The notes under the pieces: model-generated | Seen by the model: the letters and a program-made list of their open reading frames with translations, nothing else | What the model was told of the DNA's origin: nothing | Database searches by the model: none | Position numbers and translations under genes: made by a program | Part shown: one piece after another, positions 1 through 8,293 of the stretch | Numbering within the stretch: position 1 is the first letter of the stretch | Layout of the letters: every line of letters begins with the position of its first letter | NCBI RefSeq assembly: GCF_003367505.1 | Contig: NZ_PXXX01000012.1 | Span: 57,398 to 121,397 of the forward strand | Source of the DNA: Lysinibacillus capsici | GTDB taxonomy: Bacteria; Bacillota; Bacilli; Bacillales_A; Planococcaceae | Direction of reading: 5' to 3' | Length of the DNA stretch: 64,000 nt

Positions 1-449
1 TATGCCTTCAAATAGGTAGAAAACTTTTTGAGCTGTGTTGTCTCCCAATGAATTATTTGCGGAGGGCTCACTTGATGTATTTTTCTCAATTCTTTCCCCG
101 CCGCAAGACCAAGGTGGAATTGCTCAGAGTCAGAAAGTTCCTGAATAATTTCATCTGCTGGTGTTTCTTCTAAAAAGCTAACGACCATTGCGGATACGTT
201 GGCTTCCTGAAACAAGGTATAGTCAACGGCTTTATGTGTTCTTACACCCTGCTTTGCTAACTCTTGGAGCAAGGAAAACTCTACTGCACGTTTGTCATGA
301 TGTGCTAGATCTGACAAGCGCACCAAATAGCGCGTTTCACCAACTGTTACCAGATACTTGCTATCAGGTGAATAGCCTTTGTTAATTTTCACTTGCTGTG
401 TAAAGCCGTGTAAGCTTGGTAATTGACGAATAATCTCTACTGCCTGCAC
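1..449 (-). CDS. aminoglycoside phosphotransferase-fold protein, N-terminal part (cut by window edge)
   Basis: An open frame runs from a GTG at 449 leftward through the window edge, giving about 149 residues with no stop. A GAGGAAAG ribosome binding site lies six bases before the GTG. The order resembles the kinase-like phosphotransferase (APH/choline kinase) family: a glycine-containing nucleotide loop near residues 25-35, the strand YLVR near 40, a glutamate helix VEFSLLQEL near 57-65, and a hinge-like strand AMVVSFLEE near 91-99. The catalytic HGD and DFG-like motifs would lie beyond the edge, so activity cannot be judged. Such proteins phosphorylate small molecules or have unknown substrates. 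Family assignment is inference from these short motifs. Confidence 0.6.
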   Translation of the reverse strand, partial: MQAVEIIRQLPSLHGFTQQVKINKGYSPDSKYLVTVGETRYLVRLSDLAHHDKRAVEFSLLQELAKQGVRTHKAVDYTLFQEANVSAMVVSFLEETPADEIIQELSDSEQFHLGLAAGKELRKIHQVSPPQIIHWETTQLKKFSTYLKA

Positions 450-818
450 ACTTTCTTTCCTCGCTTTCAATATTTTAGAAGAACTAAAATACTACAGAAA
501 ACAATACTTTGTCAATGCTTGGAAGCGAGAAAAGAGGTTATAAAATCATAATGAAAAAATAGTAAAAGAGCACAACTAACTAGAAAACACTTTTGTGCGC
601 GCATTTACTAATAGTAAGTGGATGTCCTTGTGACATTCACACTTCATAGCTTCGAGGAAAGAGAGGTGAAACGATCGCAGTAGCCTTAAGCGCGAAAAGA
701 AGCTAATAAGCCTCAAAAGGAACCTCTAATTATCTGTTGTTTACCCTAAAAAAACCAAAAAGAAGAAAAGAATAACATAGCGTCAGTCGCTAAAAATAAT
801 AGGAAAGGACGGTGCAAC
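450..818. other. intergenic region with hairpins before the amidase gene
   Basis: This stretch separates the divergent phosphotransferase-like gene and the amidase gene. It holds a small hairpin at about 617-641 (GTG-ATGTC against GACAT-CAC) and a longer pairing of AGAGGT near 671 with ACCTCT near 722. Cell-wall hydrolase genes in Bacillaceae often have structured leaders such as the c-di-AMP riboswitch, but I do not see that riboswitch's conserved boxes here. No open frame with a ribosome binding site is visible. Confidence 0.35.
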
Positions 819-1595
819 ATGAGTTATGTTATTGAAAAACAGATGATGTCAGGGCTACCGAATCAAGCGCTAACGGCAGTCAAATACGTTGTGGCGCATG
901 AATCAGGTAATGGCAGCAATACAGGTCCAAATGCATTGGAAAACGAAATTGCCTATATGAATCGAAATAAAGCCAATGCCTTTGTTTCTCACTGGGTAGG
1001 CGGTGGTGGAAGAATCGTACAAGTAGCCCCAGTCAATCGCGTGCAATATGGCTGTGGACCAAAGGGAAATCCGTATAGCTATGCCCAGGTGGAATTGGCA
1101 CGGACTGCTGATAAGGAACAATTTAAAAAGGACTATGCGGCTTATATTTGGCTGTTACGTAAGCTTGCGATAGAGGCAGGGATTCCCACTGTTTTAGATG
1201 GTAGCGGCAACGGCATTAAGTCACATCGATGGATTGCGGAAAATCTAGGAGGCACTACGCACAAAGATCCTTTTGACTATTTAAAAAGTATGGGAATTAC
1301 AGAAGCACAGTTCCAGCAAGATATTAAAAATGGGCTTGAGGAGGGATTAACAGTGTCACAATATAATGAGCTAAAACAAGAAATAGAAACGTTGAAAAGC
1401 TTACTAGCTGAAAAAGCTAGTTTACAAACAAGCAGAGAAGTGGGAGCAGCCCATAAAGAGGCTTGGGAGTGGGCTATTAGCGAAGGCATTATCCGAGGCG
1501 ATGGAAGTAAGAACATGAATCCAGCAGGCGCCTTAACAAGAGAGCAAATGGCGACCATGCTGAAACGCTATTACGACAAATTTATTGCCAACTAA
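819..1595 (+). CDS. N-acetylmuramoyl-L-alanine amidase (Amidase_2) with C-terminal SLH-like segment
   Basis: The 258-residue product is a peptidoglycan hydrolase that cleaves the amide bond between N-acetylmuramic acid and L-alanine. Residues about 18-165 form the amidase_2 fold: H27 in the VVAHES strand, and H148 with D150 in the THKDP motif, fit the zinc ligands and catalytic acid. A helical linker (about 175-205) leads to a C-terminal stretch near 212-255 (WAISEGIIRGDG, then LTREQMATML) resembling one S-layer homology repeat. No signal peptide is visible, as in phage-type endolysins and XlyA-like enzymes, so export is unexplained. AGGAAAGGA precedes the ATG. No phage genes adjoin it here. 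Confidence 0.88.
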   Translation: MSYVIEKQMMSGLPNQALTAVKYVVAHESGNGSNTGPNALENEIAYMNRNKANAFVSHWVGGGGRIVQVAPVNRVQYGCGPKGNPYSYAQVELARTADKEQFKKDYAAYIWLLRKLAIEAGIPTVLDGSGNGIKSHRWIAENLGGTTHKDPFDYLKSMGITEAQFQQDIKNGLEEGLTVSQYNELKQEIETLKSLLAEKASLQTSREVGAAHKEAWEWAISEGIIRGDGSKNMNPAGALTREQMATMLKRYYDKFIAN

Positions 1596-1601
1596 TTGTG
1601 T

Positions 1602-1641
1602 AGGATAAAGCTCCTATGTCATCACGAGCTTTATCCTTTTT
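1602..1641 (+). terminator. rho-independent terminator after the amidase gene
   Basis: An 11-bp stem (AGGATAAAGCT pairing with AGCTTTATCCT) is followed by a T run, seven bases after the amidase stop codon. Confidence 0.85.
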
Positions 1642-1701
1642 CATTGAATAAAGGTTTTTTCAAAATTTTGTCGAATGTAGTAGAAGAGAGGAGGGGTTTT
1701 G

Positions 1702-1986
1702 ATGTTAACCAAAATAAGAAAAGTAAAATTTGAACAAGAAAGAAAAAATCCATTATACCAGGTGGTGATGGAATGTCCCGATGGTAAGCAACTCTATGTA
1801 AAATTTGATTATACGTATAAAACAAAAAATTTCTGGCCATTAGAAGTGAATTATAATAAAAAGAACTATGGTGCAAAGCTAGCATGGTATACAAATGAAG
1901 TCGAGAATATGACAGTGGCTTTATTTCTAGAAACGATTGCTGGTAAAATCAACAAGAAGTATGATTTTAACTTTAAGAAACAATAA
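1702..1986 (+). CDS. hypothetical 94-residue basic protein
   Basis: I do not recognise this protein. It is soluble, rich in lysine and aromatic residues, and has no membrane segment or signal peptide. The strong GAGAGGAGGGG site fits the ATG at 1702 with about six bases of spacing, so I prefer it to the TTG three bases earlier. It is a single gene between the amidase terminator and a convergent gene. Confidence 0.6.
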   Translation: MLTKIRKVKFEQERKNPLYQVVMECPDGKQLYVKFDYTYKTKNFWPLEVNYNKKNYGAKLAWYTNEVENMTVALFLETIAGKINKKYDFNFKKQ

Positions 1987-2018
1987 AAAAAGCAGCACCT
2001 TGTAGGAGCATACTGCTT
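1984..2018 (-). terminator. terminator of the YHYH/copper-amine-oxidase-like gene
   Basis: Read on the minus strand, AAGCAG pairs with CTGCTT across a 17-base loop and is followed by a run of seven T. It overlaps the stop region of the convergent gene upstream. Confidence 0.7.
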
Positions 2019-2030
2019 AAGACTTGTCCA

Positions 2031-2639
2031 TTATTTAGTTGAGATATAAACAACAAGTGCTGCCTCATCAAATGTTACATTTGCGCCAAGTGCTTGACTG
2101 ACAAAGCGTAAAGGCACCATTGTTGTACCTTGATATATTTCAGCAGGATGGCTGAGTGTGATTGTTGATGCAGAACCATTTGTATCAACATAAGCCGTTT
2201 TATTCCCCACACCAATCACAATTTTTTTACTGTCCTTTGTTGCCGTTACTTTTTTCGTTGCATTATCATAGCTAACCGTTGCCCCAAGAGATTCAAAGAT
2301 TGCCTTCATTGGCACTAAGGTTGTGCCATTTTTCATATAAGCGCTAGGCGTATAATTTTGCTTCACGTCATTTAAATAGACAGCAACCTTCGTTAATACA
2401 GGTGCTACCGTTGCTTTAGGTGCTGGCGTAGCATAACTTTGACTGCCTGAAGAAGACCCTGCATTATTGCCACCATTGCCATTATGATAATGATAGCCAG
2501 AACAAAGCCCTTTAGCCTTTGATTTGTCAGAACAGTTGTGACCGCCATTGCTATCTAAACGCCCTGGATGTGCGCTCGCAATAGAGGCTGTGGTGAAAAA
2601 TAATGTAAGCATCGCCATCAACAAAACCAATTTCTTCAT
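2031..2639 (-). CDS. secreted YHYH-domain protein with copper amine oxidase N-terminal-like domain
   Basis: The 202-residue product has a signal peptide ending near the SASA motif at residues 20-23. A short YHYH module follows (GGHNC at about 32-36, GYHYHNG at about 48-54), rich in histidine and cysteine. A Ser/Gly/Pro linker leads to a C-terminal domain at about 80-202 of the copper-amine-oxidase N1 type (VPMKAIFESLGA, then VPLRFVSQALGA), which in Firmicutes is common in secreted proteins without oxidase activity. The YHYH module often accompanies metal-binding extracytoplasmic proteins. An exact substrate cannot be given. GGAGG lies seven bases before the ATG. Confidence 0.8.
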   Translation of the reverse strand: MKKLVLLMAMLTLFFTTASIASAHPGRLDSNGGHNCSDKSKAKGLCSGYHYHNGNGGNNAGSSSGSQSYATPAPKATVAPVLTKVAVYLNDVKQNYTPSAYMKNGTTLVPMKAIFESLGATVSYDNATKKVTATKDSKKIVIGVGNKTAYVDTNGSASTITLSHPAEIYQGTTMVPLRFVSQALGANVTFDEAALVVYISTK

Positions 2640-2730
2640 ATAAATCCTCCAATTCTCAAAATATGTAATTATTATACTATTGAAAAGAGAATTTTGATAT
2701 GTTTTTATAGGAAATTAGTTTTAACCCATT

Positions 2731-2760
2731 AAAAGGCACTACCAGTCAAGATTGGTAGTG
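2731..2760 (-). terminator. terminator of the first DUF2975 gene
   Basis: CACTACCA pairs with TGGTAGTG, followed on the minus strand by CCTTTTAA. It sits about ten bases past the DUF2975 stop. Confidence 0.65.
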
Positions 2761-2769
2761 TTCATTTTG

Positions 2770-3261
2770 TTATACGGTTAATTGATTTTCGTTTTGGAGA
2801 TCAATGGCTTTTTGGAGCAGTCGATGCAGAACGGCTGCAAAGGTTGCAATCGTACTGGTTACAAAGATGCTGATAAGTGTCAGCGTAATAATTCCTGTAA
2901 TATCTTCCTTGCCAGTAAACATTATCATAATTGATGTAATACCTAGCATAAGGCCGGCTACAATAGTGAGAGCACAATTTTTGATCGTTCTCAAAGCCCG
3001 TACAGATGATTTGGAGAACGCTTTATGCTGGTCGATGTTCATTAAGAGGCGATAGGCCTGATACAACGCCGTGTAATAGGGAATGCATAGTGCATACACA
3101 TAGAGTAAAAAAAGATAAGACAAATAGGAGGATTCGGGATGTGCCGCTGCATCTCTACTGGCTATCCCAGGTAGCCAAAATAGTCCTAAAGCTAATACAG
3201 GGATACCTAGCAGCATAATCACACTCTTTAGGAAAATGGTTGACCCCTTTTTATGTTTCAT
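2770..3261 (-). CDS. DUF2975 family membrane protein (copy 1)
   Basis: The 163-residue product has four predicted membrane helices (about residues 10-32, 48-70, 92-118, 125-150), the conserved YYTALYQAYRLL stretch after helix 2, and a C-terminal tail ending QNENQLTV. This is the DUF2975 layout. Such genes are usually co-transcribed with a small YozG-like XRE regulator, but none is visible here. GAGGTG sits six bases before the ATG at 3261; the GTG nine bases upstream lies inside that site and is rejected. A clear paralogue lies at 20828-21313 with the matching tail ENDLTV. Its function is unknown. Confidence 0.75.
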   Translation of the reverse strand: MKHKKGSTIFLKSVIMLLGIPVLALGLFWLPGIASRDAAAHPESSYLSYLFLLYVYALCIPYYTALYQAYRLLMNIDQHKAFSKSSVRALRTIKNCALTIVAGLMLGITSIMIMFTGKEDITGIITLTLISIFVTSTIATFAAVLHRLLQKAIDLQNENQLTV

Positions 3262-3363
3262 ACAAAACACCTCACTGGTAATGGTATATTGATTTTAAAA
3301 TAAAATTTATCGTTTTTCAATAAAAATATATTACTATTCATTGATTTTTTTCGTTTTTAAAGA

Positions 3364-3392
3364 CATCCATCCTTATAGGATAGATGCCTTTT
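3364..3392 (-). terminator. terminator of the AlkD-type gene
   Basis: ATCTATCC pairs with AGGATGGAT on the minus strand (one G-T pair) around a short loop, followed by TCTTTAAAAA, eleven bases past the stop codon. Confidence 0.6.
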
Positions 3393-3403
3393 AAGTGGGA
3401 TGA

Positions 3404-4111
3404 TTAACATCTTACATATTTACGTTTAAAGCCAATTCTGCCTCGCTCTATTTCCTTTTGAATTGTTTCATAAGCATTTAGCTGTGTGCTTTTCTTGTTG
3501 TCTCGCTTCATTTCTACAGGACCAATCGCTTGTGCGGTTGCTACTGCTTGTTCGTGGAGCGGCACATAGGAAATAGCCACTGTATATAAAAAATTATTCA
3601 TGGCCGATTTTGTACGTTCGGGTACGTCGTGGATGGTGTTTTTCACGACATCCAGCATGTTAGCCAGCTTGCTCTCGGAAAATTCGCTATCCTTGCGATT
3701 CCCTAATAGCCAGCAATAGCAGCTCCAGCCCGCAGACATTTTCAGTTCCTCACCACTGGCAATCCACGCATCCGCCACCTCCTGAGCAATCGGTGCCTCT
3801 GCTAAAGTAACCGCTACTACATAATCCGACAGCATATAAAAATAAGCTGCCTCCATCCATCGATTAAAATCTTCCACAGTCATGGCTTTTGGATCTGCTA
3901 TGATGCCAGCAAAGTACATCGCATCATAGTTGCCCGTAGCATAAAGCTCTTCTGCTAGAGCCTGATCGATTTTAATTTTCTTCGCAATAGGCTTCATAGC
4001 ACCTGTTGCCACACCAAATAACGGCTCATGGGCACCATTTGACATATACATTTTTTTCGTCCGTTCCTTGCCAAGAGCCTCTAGCTCCTGCATCACCAAT
4101 TCAGCATTCAT
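3404..4111 (-). CDS. DNA alkylation repair protein, AlkD-like
   Basis: The 235-residue product fits the DNA alkylation repair family (PF08713), built of HEAT-like helix pairs. Visible hallmarks are the N-terminal LFGVATGAMKPIAKKI region (about 31-46), the LWATGNYDAMYFAG-like helix (here starting LYATG, near 57), a central GWSCYCWLLGNR segment and a basic C-terminus. Characterised AlkD excises positively charged alkylated bases without base flipping. Several family branches are not proven glycosylases, so the reaction is inferred. It is monocistronic on the minus strand with AAAGGAAGTGC before the ATG. Confidence 0.75.
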   Translation of the reverse strand: MNAELVMQELEALGKERTKKMYMSNGAHEPLFGVATGAMKPIAKKIKIDQALAEELYATGNYDAMYFAGIIADPKAMTVEDFNRWMEAAYFYMLSDYVVAVTLAEAPIAQEVADAWIASGEELKMSAGWSCYCWLLGNRKDSEFSESKLANMLDVVKNTIHDVPERTKSAMNNFLYTVAISYVPLHEQAVATAQAIGPVEMKRDNKKSTQLNAYETIQKEIERGRIGFKRKYVRC

Positions 4112-4276
4112 AATAGCACTTCCTTTTTTTCTGTTTTCTAGATTATTTTTATTATCCTATAAAGAATGTCTTTTTGTAATGGAATAAAAGCATATCATAT
4201 TAGAATATAAAATATCATATCTGAATATATTTTTGTCAGTCATTTTATATAGAAGGAAGTACCTATTTCCAATTAG

Positions 4277-4897
4277 CTAGAGCCTATTCCAAATAAACAT
4301 AAATTGAGCTGCATCCGATTCGAGGGCAATTTGATGATAGTTTGTTGAATCATCATCTGTAATCAAGCGACCTTTTTGCACGTTTAAAATGGCATGTTTA
4401 ACAGAGTCTGGATGTTCAATCGCATAGTGGGAGTCTTTTAGAAGAGTGAGGGCAGATCGACATTTATGTTTATCGATGCGCTCATTTTTTCCTTTAAAAT
4501 ACAGCTTAATTAAATAGGGCACATCGTCAATGATTAAACCGAGCTCAGGATTGGAACGCACAATTAAATCGTCACAATACCAATTCGCCTTACCTGGTTC
4601 AAACCACTGTACGTTTTTATTTTTTAAGAATCTTATATAGGCTTTGACGGCTTCTTGGTAATTTTTCTGGCGTGCAGGAAGGGCGTTATCCACGATGTCG
4701 AGTAAATAGGTATCATTAAAACGATGCTCATGGTATTTTTTTAATCCATCACGCAAGGCTTTCCAATAATCTTTTATTGGATGGTACTCTCCCTGATATT
4801 TTATATCCTTCACAAACTTTGTCTTTGCTGCACTTCCCTTCATTGTGAAGTCTGTAAATTGTGTTAAACCAATAGATGGCTTTGTGAGCGTCGTCAT
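4277..4897 (-). CDS. hypothetical 206-residue protein
   Basis: I do not recognise this protein. It has no signal peptide or membrane helix. Notable stretches are KDYWKALRDGLKKYHEHRF near residues 43-61, an aromatic WFEPGKANWYCDDLIVRSNPELG region near 98-120, and a C-terminal part ending ALESDAAQFMFIWNRL. The composition is that of a compact soluble alpha/beta protein. AGAAGGGTG precedes the ATG. It stands alone between the AlkD-type gene and the KGG stress gene. Confidence 0.65.
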   Translation of the reverse strand: MTTLTKPSIGLTQFTDFTMKGSAAKTKFVKDIKYQGEYHPIKDYWKALRDGLKKYHEHRFNDTYLLDIVDNALPARQKNYQEAVKAYIRFLKNKNVQWFEPGKANWYCDDLIVRSNPELGLIIDDVPYLIKLYFKGKNERIDKHKCRSALTLLKDSHYAIEHPDSVKHAILNVQKGRLITDDDSTNYHQIALESDAAQFMFIWNRL

Positions 4898-5047
4898 TTT
4901 TCCATCACCCTTCTTTCATCATCGATGACATACTATAGATTAGTATTATATTGGAAAGGGTACATGTATATGATTGATGGGCTTGTTAACAATCAGCTCC
5001 TAACAGTGTTCTATTACAATAAGAAAATCAATTTTTTAAAAAAATAT

Positions 5048-5072
5048 GTTTAGATGTGTTTTGACTGGGAAT
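5048..5072 (+). promoter_or_regulatory. candidate SigB promoter of the KGG stress gene
   Basis: GTTTAG at 5048-5053 and GGGAAT at 5067-5072 are separated by 13 bases, close to the general-stress consensus GTTTAA-N12-15-GGGTAT. It lies 51 bases before the start of a gene related to GsiB, a classic SigB target in Bacillus subtilis. This also argues against any coding start upstream of 5124. Confidence 0.65.
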
Positions 5073-5123
5073 ATAAATAGCGAGCTAGTAAAAAGCTCAA
5101 AAAAATATTTAGGAGGAATAGAA

Positions 5124-5513
5124 ATGGCTAACAAGCAAAACAATCGCAACAGAAACAACAATGAAAACATGACTGTCGAAGAAGCGGGACGTAAAGGCGG
5201 AGAAGCTACCTCCAGAAATCATGACCGTGATTTTTATGAAGAAATTGGACGTAAAGGCGGAGAGGCTACGTCTAAAAATCATGGACATGAATTTTATCAA
5301 GAAATTGGTCGCAAAGGTGGAGAAGCTACGGCTGAAAACCACGGCGAAGAATTTTATGAAGAAATTGGCCGCAAAGGCGGAGAAGCTACCTCTGAAAAGC
5401 ACGACGACGATTTTTATGAAGAAATAGGACGTAAAGGTGGAGAAGCACGCAGTAAACAGCGTAGTAACAACTCCAACGGCAATCAAAATCGTCGAAATAA
5501 CAATAATAACTAA
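5124..5513 (+). CDS. KGG-repeat general stress protein (GsiB-like)
   Basis: The 129-residue product is a very hydrophilic protein with five KGG repeats of about 21 residues (GRKGGEATS followed by an H-D/G-x-E/D-FYEEI block), then an Asn/Arg/Ser-rich tail. The repeats match the stress-induced bacterial acidophilic repeat motif seen in GsiB and related hydrophilin-like proteins, linked with desiccation and general stress. AGGAGG at 5111-5116 is spaced seven bases from the ATG at 5124. An upstream in-frame ATG at 5046 is rejected because the likely SigB promoter overlaps it. It is a single gene with its own terminator. Confidence 0.85.
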   Translation: MANKQNNRNRNNNENMTVEEAGRKGGEATSRNHDRDFYEEIGRKGGEATSKNHGHEFYQEIGRKGGEATAENHGEEFYEEIGRKGGEATSEKHDDDFYEEIGRKGGEARSKQRSNNSNGNQNRRNNNNN

Positions 5514-5547
5514 TCACTTTTAAATAGCTTGAAACCCTTCACACACA

Positions 5548-5586
5548 GGGCGTTTGTAGTTTTAAACTACAGGCGCCTTTTTTGTT
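5548..5586 (+). terminator. terminator of the KGG stress gene
   Basis: GGCG-TTGTAGTTT pairs with AAACTACA-GCGCC in a long hairpin followed by six T. Confidence 0.8.
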
Positions 5587-5692
5587 GTTAAGTTCCTCTC
5601 AATCCACAGGATAAATTTGTTGAATTTCTCCTAATTGTAGTATATATTTAATCCGCTTCTATTTGTTTTTAGAGGAAATGAGGATAGAGAGA

Positions 5693-6247
5693 ATGACACA
5701 ACTTATAGATAAAGAACTATTTCAGGTAATTCAATCCGTCGTGCAGGCTGTGAACATGACGGTCAAGATAAAACAAGATGATTCAGGTATTAATATGAGC
5801 TATAACTTTATTGGGGATTATGTAGGATTTGATGCGAAACGATTAGTAGAGGCAAGAAATGAACTAATGCTTCCAACTTCTCTTGAAATTTATGTCAAAA
5901 CAATGACCCTTCATGAGCTAGGTCATGCAGTGGATCGACAAGCATTACAGGCGTCACTTCCACGTACAATTGAAATCTTTAAGATGAAAAAGCAACATGC
6001 CTTAAAAGAAATATATCGTCAGGAACAACTACTAGCCATGCTGATTGAAGAACATGAAATGAATATTCAATTTGAGCAAACGGCTTGGGAAAATGCATGG
6101 ATGCTTAACCATATACATCACTTAGTTCCTGAAAAGGACTTTGACTATATCAAACAGCATAGCCTAGCGACCTATCAGCGTTTATATGAGCAAGATTTAC
6201 AAGCTTATCACCATCTTTTGAACCAGCAGATGGTGCAATTAGTTTAG
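5693..6247 (+). CDS. HELGH-motif zincin-like protein
   Basis: The 184-residue product carries HELGH at residues 74-78, the zinc-binding signature of zincin metallopeptidases, after a short N-terminal domain containing a GDYVGFD strand. A third ligand may lie in the EEHEMNIQFE helix downstream. There is no signal peptide, so it acts in the cytoplasm if it is active. I cannot place it in a named peptidase family. The start is a choice: AGGATAGAGA precedes the ATG at 5693, but ATG 5678 and TTG 5663 are in frame upstream. Confidence 0.6.
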   Translation: MTQLIDKELFQVIQSVVQAVNMTVKIKQDDSGINMSYNFIGDYVGFDAKRLVEARNELMLPTSLEIYVKTMTLHELGHAVDRQALQASLPRTIEIFKMKKQHALKEIYRQEQLLAMLIEEHEMNIQFEQTAWENAWMLNHIHHLVPEKDFDYIKQHSLATYQRLYEQDLQAYHHLLNQQMVQLV

Positions 6248-6327
6248 CTAGAAATAATCATTTCATACCGTCGCGGGAATAGATCAAACCAAATAGGGCA
6301 ATGTAATACTACTTGGAGGTGATCATT

Positions 6328-6501
6328 TTGACAAAGGGCAAGCAATATAAACGTCAGTCAGAGTTGGCGGAATTAGCGACAGATTTAAGTCCAGATGATT
6401 TAGATGTGCGCGAAGAAAATGCTCTAACACAAGAGCAAAAGAAAAATTCGAGCGAAGGAAATCGTTCAAAAAAATCTGCCACACGCAAATCGCAATCATA
6501 A
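6328..6501 (+). CDS. hypothetical 57-residue charged protein
   Basis: GGAGGTG at 6315-6321 is spaced six bases from a TTG at 6328, giving a 57-residue hydrophilic protein with a Lys/Ser-rich C-terminus. There is no hydrophobic segment. It looks disordered. Its function is unknown. Confidence 0.55.
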   Translation: MTKGKQYKRQSELAELATDLSPDDLDVREENALTQEQKKNSSEGNRSKKSATRKSQS

Positions 6502-6505
6502 CGTA

Positions 6506-6542
6506 AACACCACAATCATTTCCGATTGTGGTGTTATTTTAT
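6506..6542 (+). terminator. terminator of the 57-residue gene
   Basis: A 12-bp stem (AACACCACAATC with GATTGTGGTGTT) around a 6-base loop is followed by ATTTTAT. Confidence 0.8.
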
Positions 6543-6628
6543 CTATTTGCCACTTTTACATAGAACTGTACTACCGAGCATTGATTTAATGTTACAATTT
6601 ATAGAATGAATGAAAGGAGCTGGAATAA

Positions 6629-6847
6629 ATGATTTTATTTATCGTATTTGTTGGAGTTGTCGTTGTCATAGGCATCGTCAGTAATGCAAATAAAAATCAC
6701 AGCAAATCACATGAGCACAATCACCATATCCATTCCACTAACGAATTTTCAACAAATGATGCATATCTTTCCTCCCAGGACAGCCAACATTGTGCTGATT
6801 CTAGTGCTACTACGAGTGACTCATCCTGTGGCTCCGGTGGGGAATGA
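6629..6847 (+). CDS. small His/Ser-rich membrane protein
   Basis: The 72-residue product has one N-terminal membrane helix (residues 2-19), then a hydrophilic region with a histidine cluster (HSKSHEHNHHIH) and a Ser-rich tail with two cysteines near the C-terminus. The histidines and cysteines could bind metal, but this is speculation. AAAGGAGCTGG precedes the ATG. Confidence 0.6.
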   Translation: MILFIVFVGVVVVIGIVSNANKNHSKSHEHNHHIHSTNEFSTNDAYLSSQDSQHCADSSATTSDSSCGSGGE

Positions 6848-7246
6848 AGGTGGCCCATTCTGAATTATGGAGATATTGCTAGTATTTGGTTGAGGTAATC
6901 CACACAAAGGCTAACCGCTTTAAAATGAGTCAAAGAGGATCCGCTCCAAAATAAGTCCAAGGAGATCCAAACTAAGGAGAAGCCGCTCCAACTTAGAAGA
7001 ACCTCCCCCTTAAGAGGATTCAAAGTAATCGAACTAAGAGCAAATTTTTTATAACGTGATAAAAAGCGGAGGAGGTCTGTTTTGCACCGATCTCTTCCGA
7101 AGTACATATGTAAAATTTCATCACCTCACCACTAGTAACTATTGCTACTAGAGAAGTTGTGAACTGTTCTTTAAGATATAGCGAAAATGAAGCAACAGGC
7201 GTAAGATAGAGGAATAGATAGAGAGAATTTGGAGGTAGTAGTTGAT
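6848..7246. other. gene-free stretch with a degenerate short repeat
   Basis: Between about 6900 and 7000 there are three to four degraded copies of a roughly 26-base unit built around CCGCT-CAAAATAAGTC and AAGGAGATCC. No open frame with a ribosome binding site is supported. The promoter of the aldolase gene presumably lies in the AT-rich part after 7050. Confidence 0.4.
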
Positions 7247-8284
7247 ATGATTCGATTCGAAAATGATTATGCAGAAGGTGCCCATCCACAAATTTTGCAG
7301 CGGTTAGTGGCTACAAATGAAGAACAATCTCCAGGGTATGGTATGGATGAGCATTCCGAAAAAGCAAGAGCCTATATAAAAAAAGCGATTGCAGCGGAGC
7401 AGGCAGACATTCACTTTTTAGTTGGTGGTACACAAACGAATACAACCGTGATAGCGTCTATTTTGCGTCCTCATCAGGGCGTCATTGCTGCGAGTACAGG
7501 GCATATTGCGGTGCATGAAACTGGAGCTATTGAGGCAACGGGGCATAAGGTACTGACATTACCTAGCGATGATGGCAAACTAACTGCGGCACAGGTGAAA
7601 GCCTGCTATGATGCGCACTGGCTGGATAGCACTCATGAGCATATGGTGCAGCCAGGCTTAGTGTACATATCACACCCTACAGAAAATGGCACGACCTATA
7701 GTAAGGCAGAATTAACAGCCTTACGTGAAGTTTGCCGAGACTGTGACTTACCACTGTTTATAGATGGTGCTCGTTTAGGCTATGGTCTAGTGGCACAAGA
7801 CAGTGATTTATCTCTCGCTGACATGGCTCAGCTTTGTGATGTATTTTATATTGGTGGTACTAAAATGGGTGCATTGTTTGGAGAAGCAGTCATCATCGTG
7901 AATCCTGCGTACCAAAAGGATTTCCGCTACATGATTAAGCAAAGAGGAGGGCTACTTGCCAAAGGTCGATTATTAGGCATTCAGTTCGAAACGCTATTTG
8001 AAGATACGCTCTATATGGATATTTCGCATCATGCGGTAGATATGGCAATGCTTATACGACAGGCATTTCTCGATAAAGGCTTCGCAATGCGCTATGATTC
8101 AAAAACGAATCAGCAATTTCCAATTTTACCAAACCATCTACTTCCAACGTTAGAAGAAAAATATTCCTTCTCCATTTGGGAAGCATACGATGATACCCAT
8201 ACGGTTGTGCGCTTTTGCACAAGCTGGGCTACGACCAAAGAAAATGTGGATCGTTTAATAGACGACATCTACCGTTTAATATAA
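7247..8284 (+). CDS. low-specificity L-threonine aldolase / beta-eliminating lyase family
   Basis: The 345-residue product is a PLP fold-type I enzyme. The internal lysine K206 sits in YIGGTKMGA, the usual Schiff-base site, and the aspartate that contacts the pyridine nitrogen is in FIDGARLGYG near 173. Threonine aldolases cleave L-threonine or allo-threonine to glycine and acetaldehyde. Related members act on phenylserine-type substrates, so specificity is not certain. GGAGGT lies ten bases before ATG 7247; a TTG at 7229 overlaps that site and is rejected. It is monocistronic with its own terminator. Confidence 0.82.
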   Translation: MIRFENDYAEGAHPQILQRLVATNEEQSPGYGMDEHSEKARAYIKKAIAAEQADIHFLVGGTQTNTTVIASILRPHQGVIAASTGHIAVHETGAIEATGHKVLTLPSDDGKLTAAQVKACYDAHWLDSTHEHMVQPGLVYISHPTENGTTYSKAELTALREVCRDCDLPLFIDGARLGYGLVAQDSDLSLADMAQLCDVFYIGGTKMGALFGEAVIIVNPAYQKDFRYMIKQRGGLLAKGRLLGIQFETLFEDTLYMDISHHAVDMAMLIRQAFLDKGFAMRYDSKTNQQFPILPNHLLPTLEEKYSFSIWEAYDDTHTVVRFCTSWATTKENVDRLIDDIYRLI

Positions 8285-8293
8285 TCAATCAAG

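Noticed and set aside
188..385. 65-codon plus-strand open frame
   Set aside because: It lies antisense to the phosphotransferase-like gene, which has a clear ribosome binding site and protein-like content.
600..760. c-di-AMP (ydaO) riboswitch before the amidase
   Set aside because: The conserved GGGGGA, GGGTGAA and CCGAATCCG-type boxes are absent.
5109..5486. 125-codon minus-strand frame opposite the KGG protein
   Set aside because: It exists because the repeats on the other strand are regular. Its Phe/Val/Ser composition mirrors the KGG repeats, and no ribosome binding site is present.
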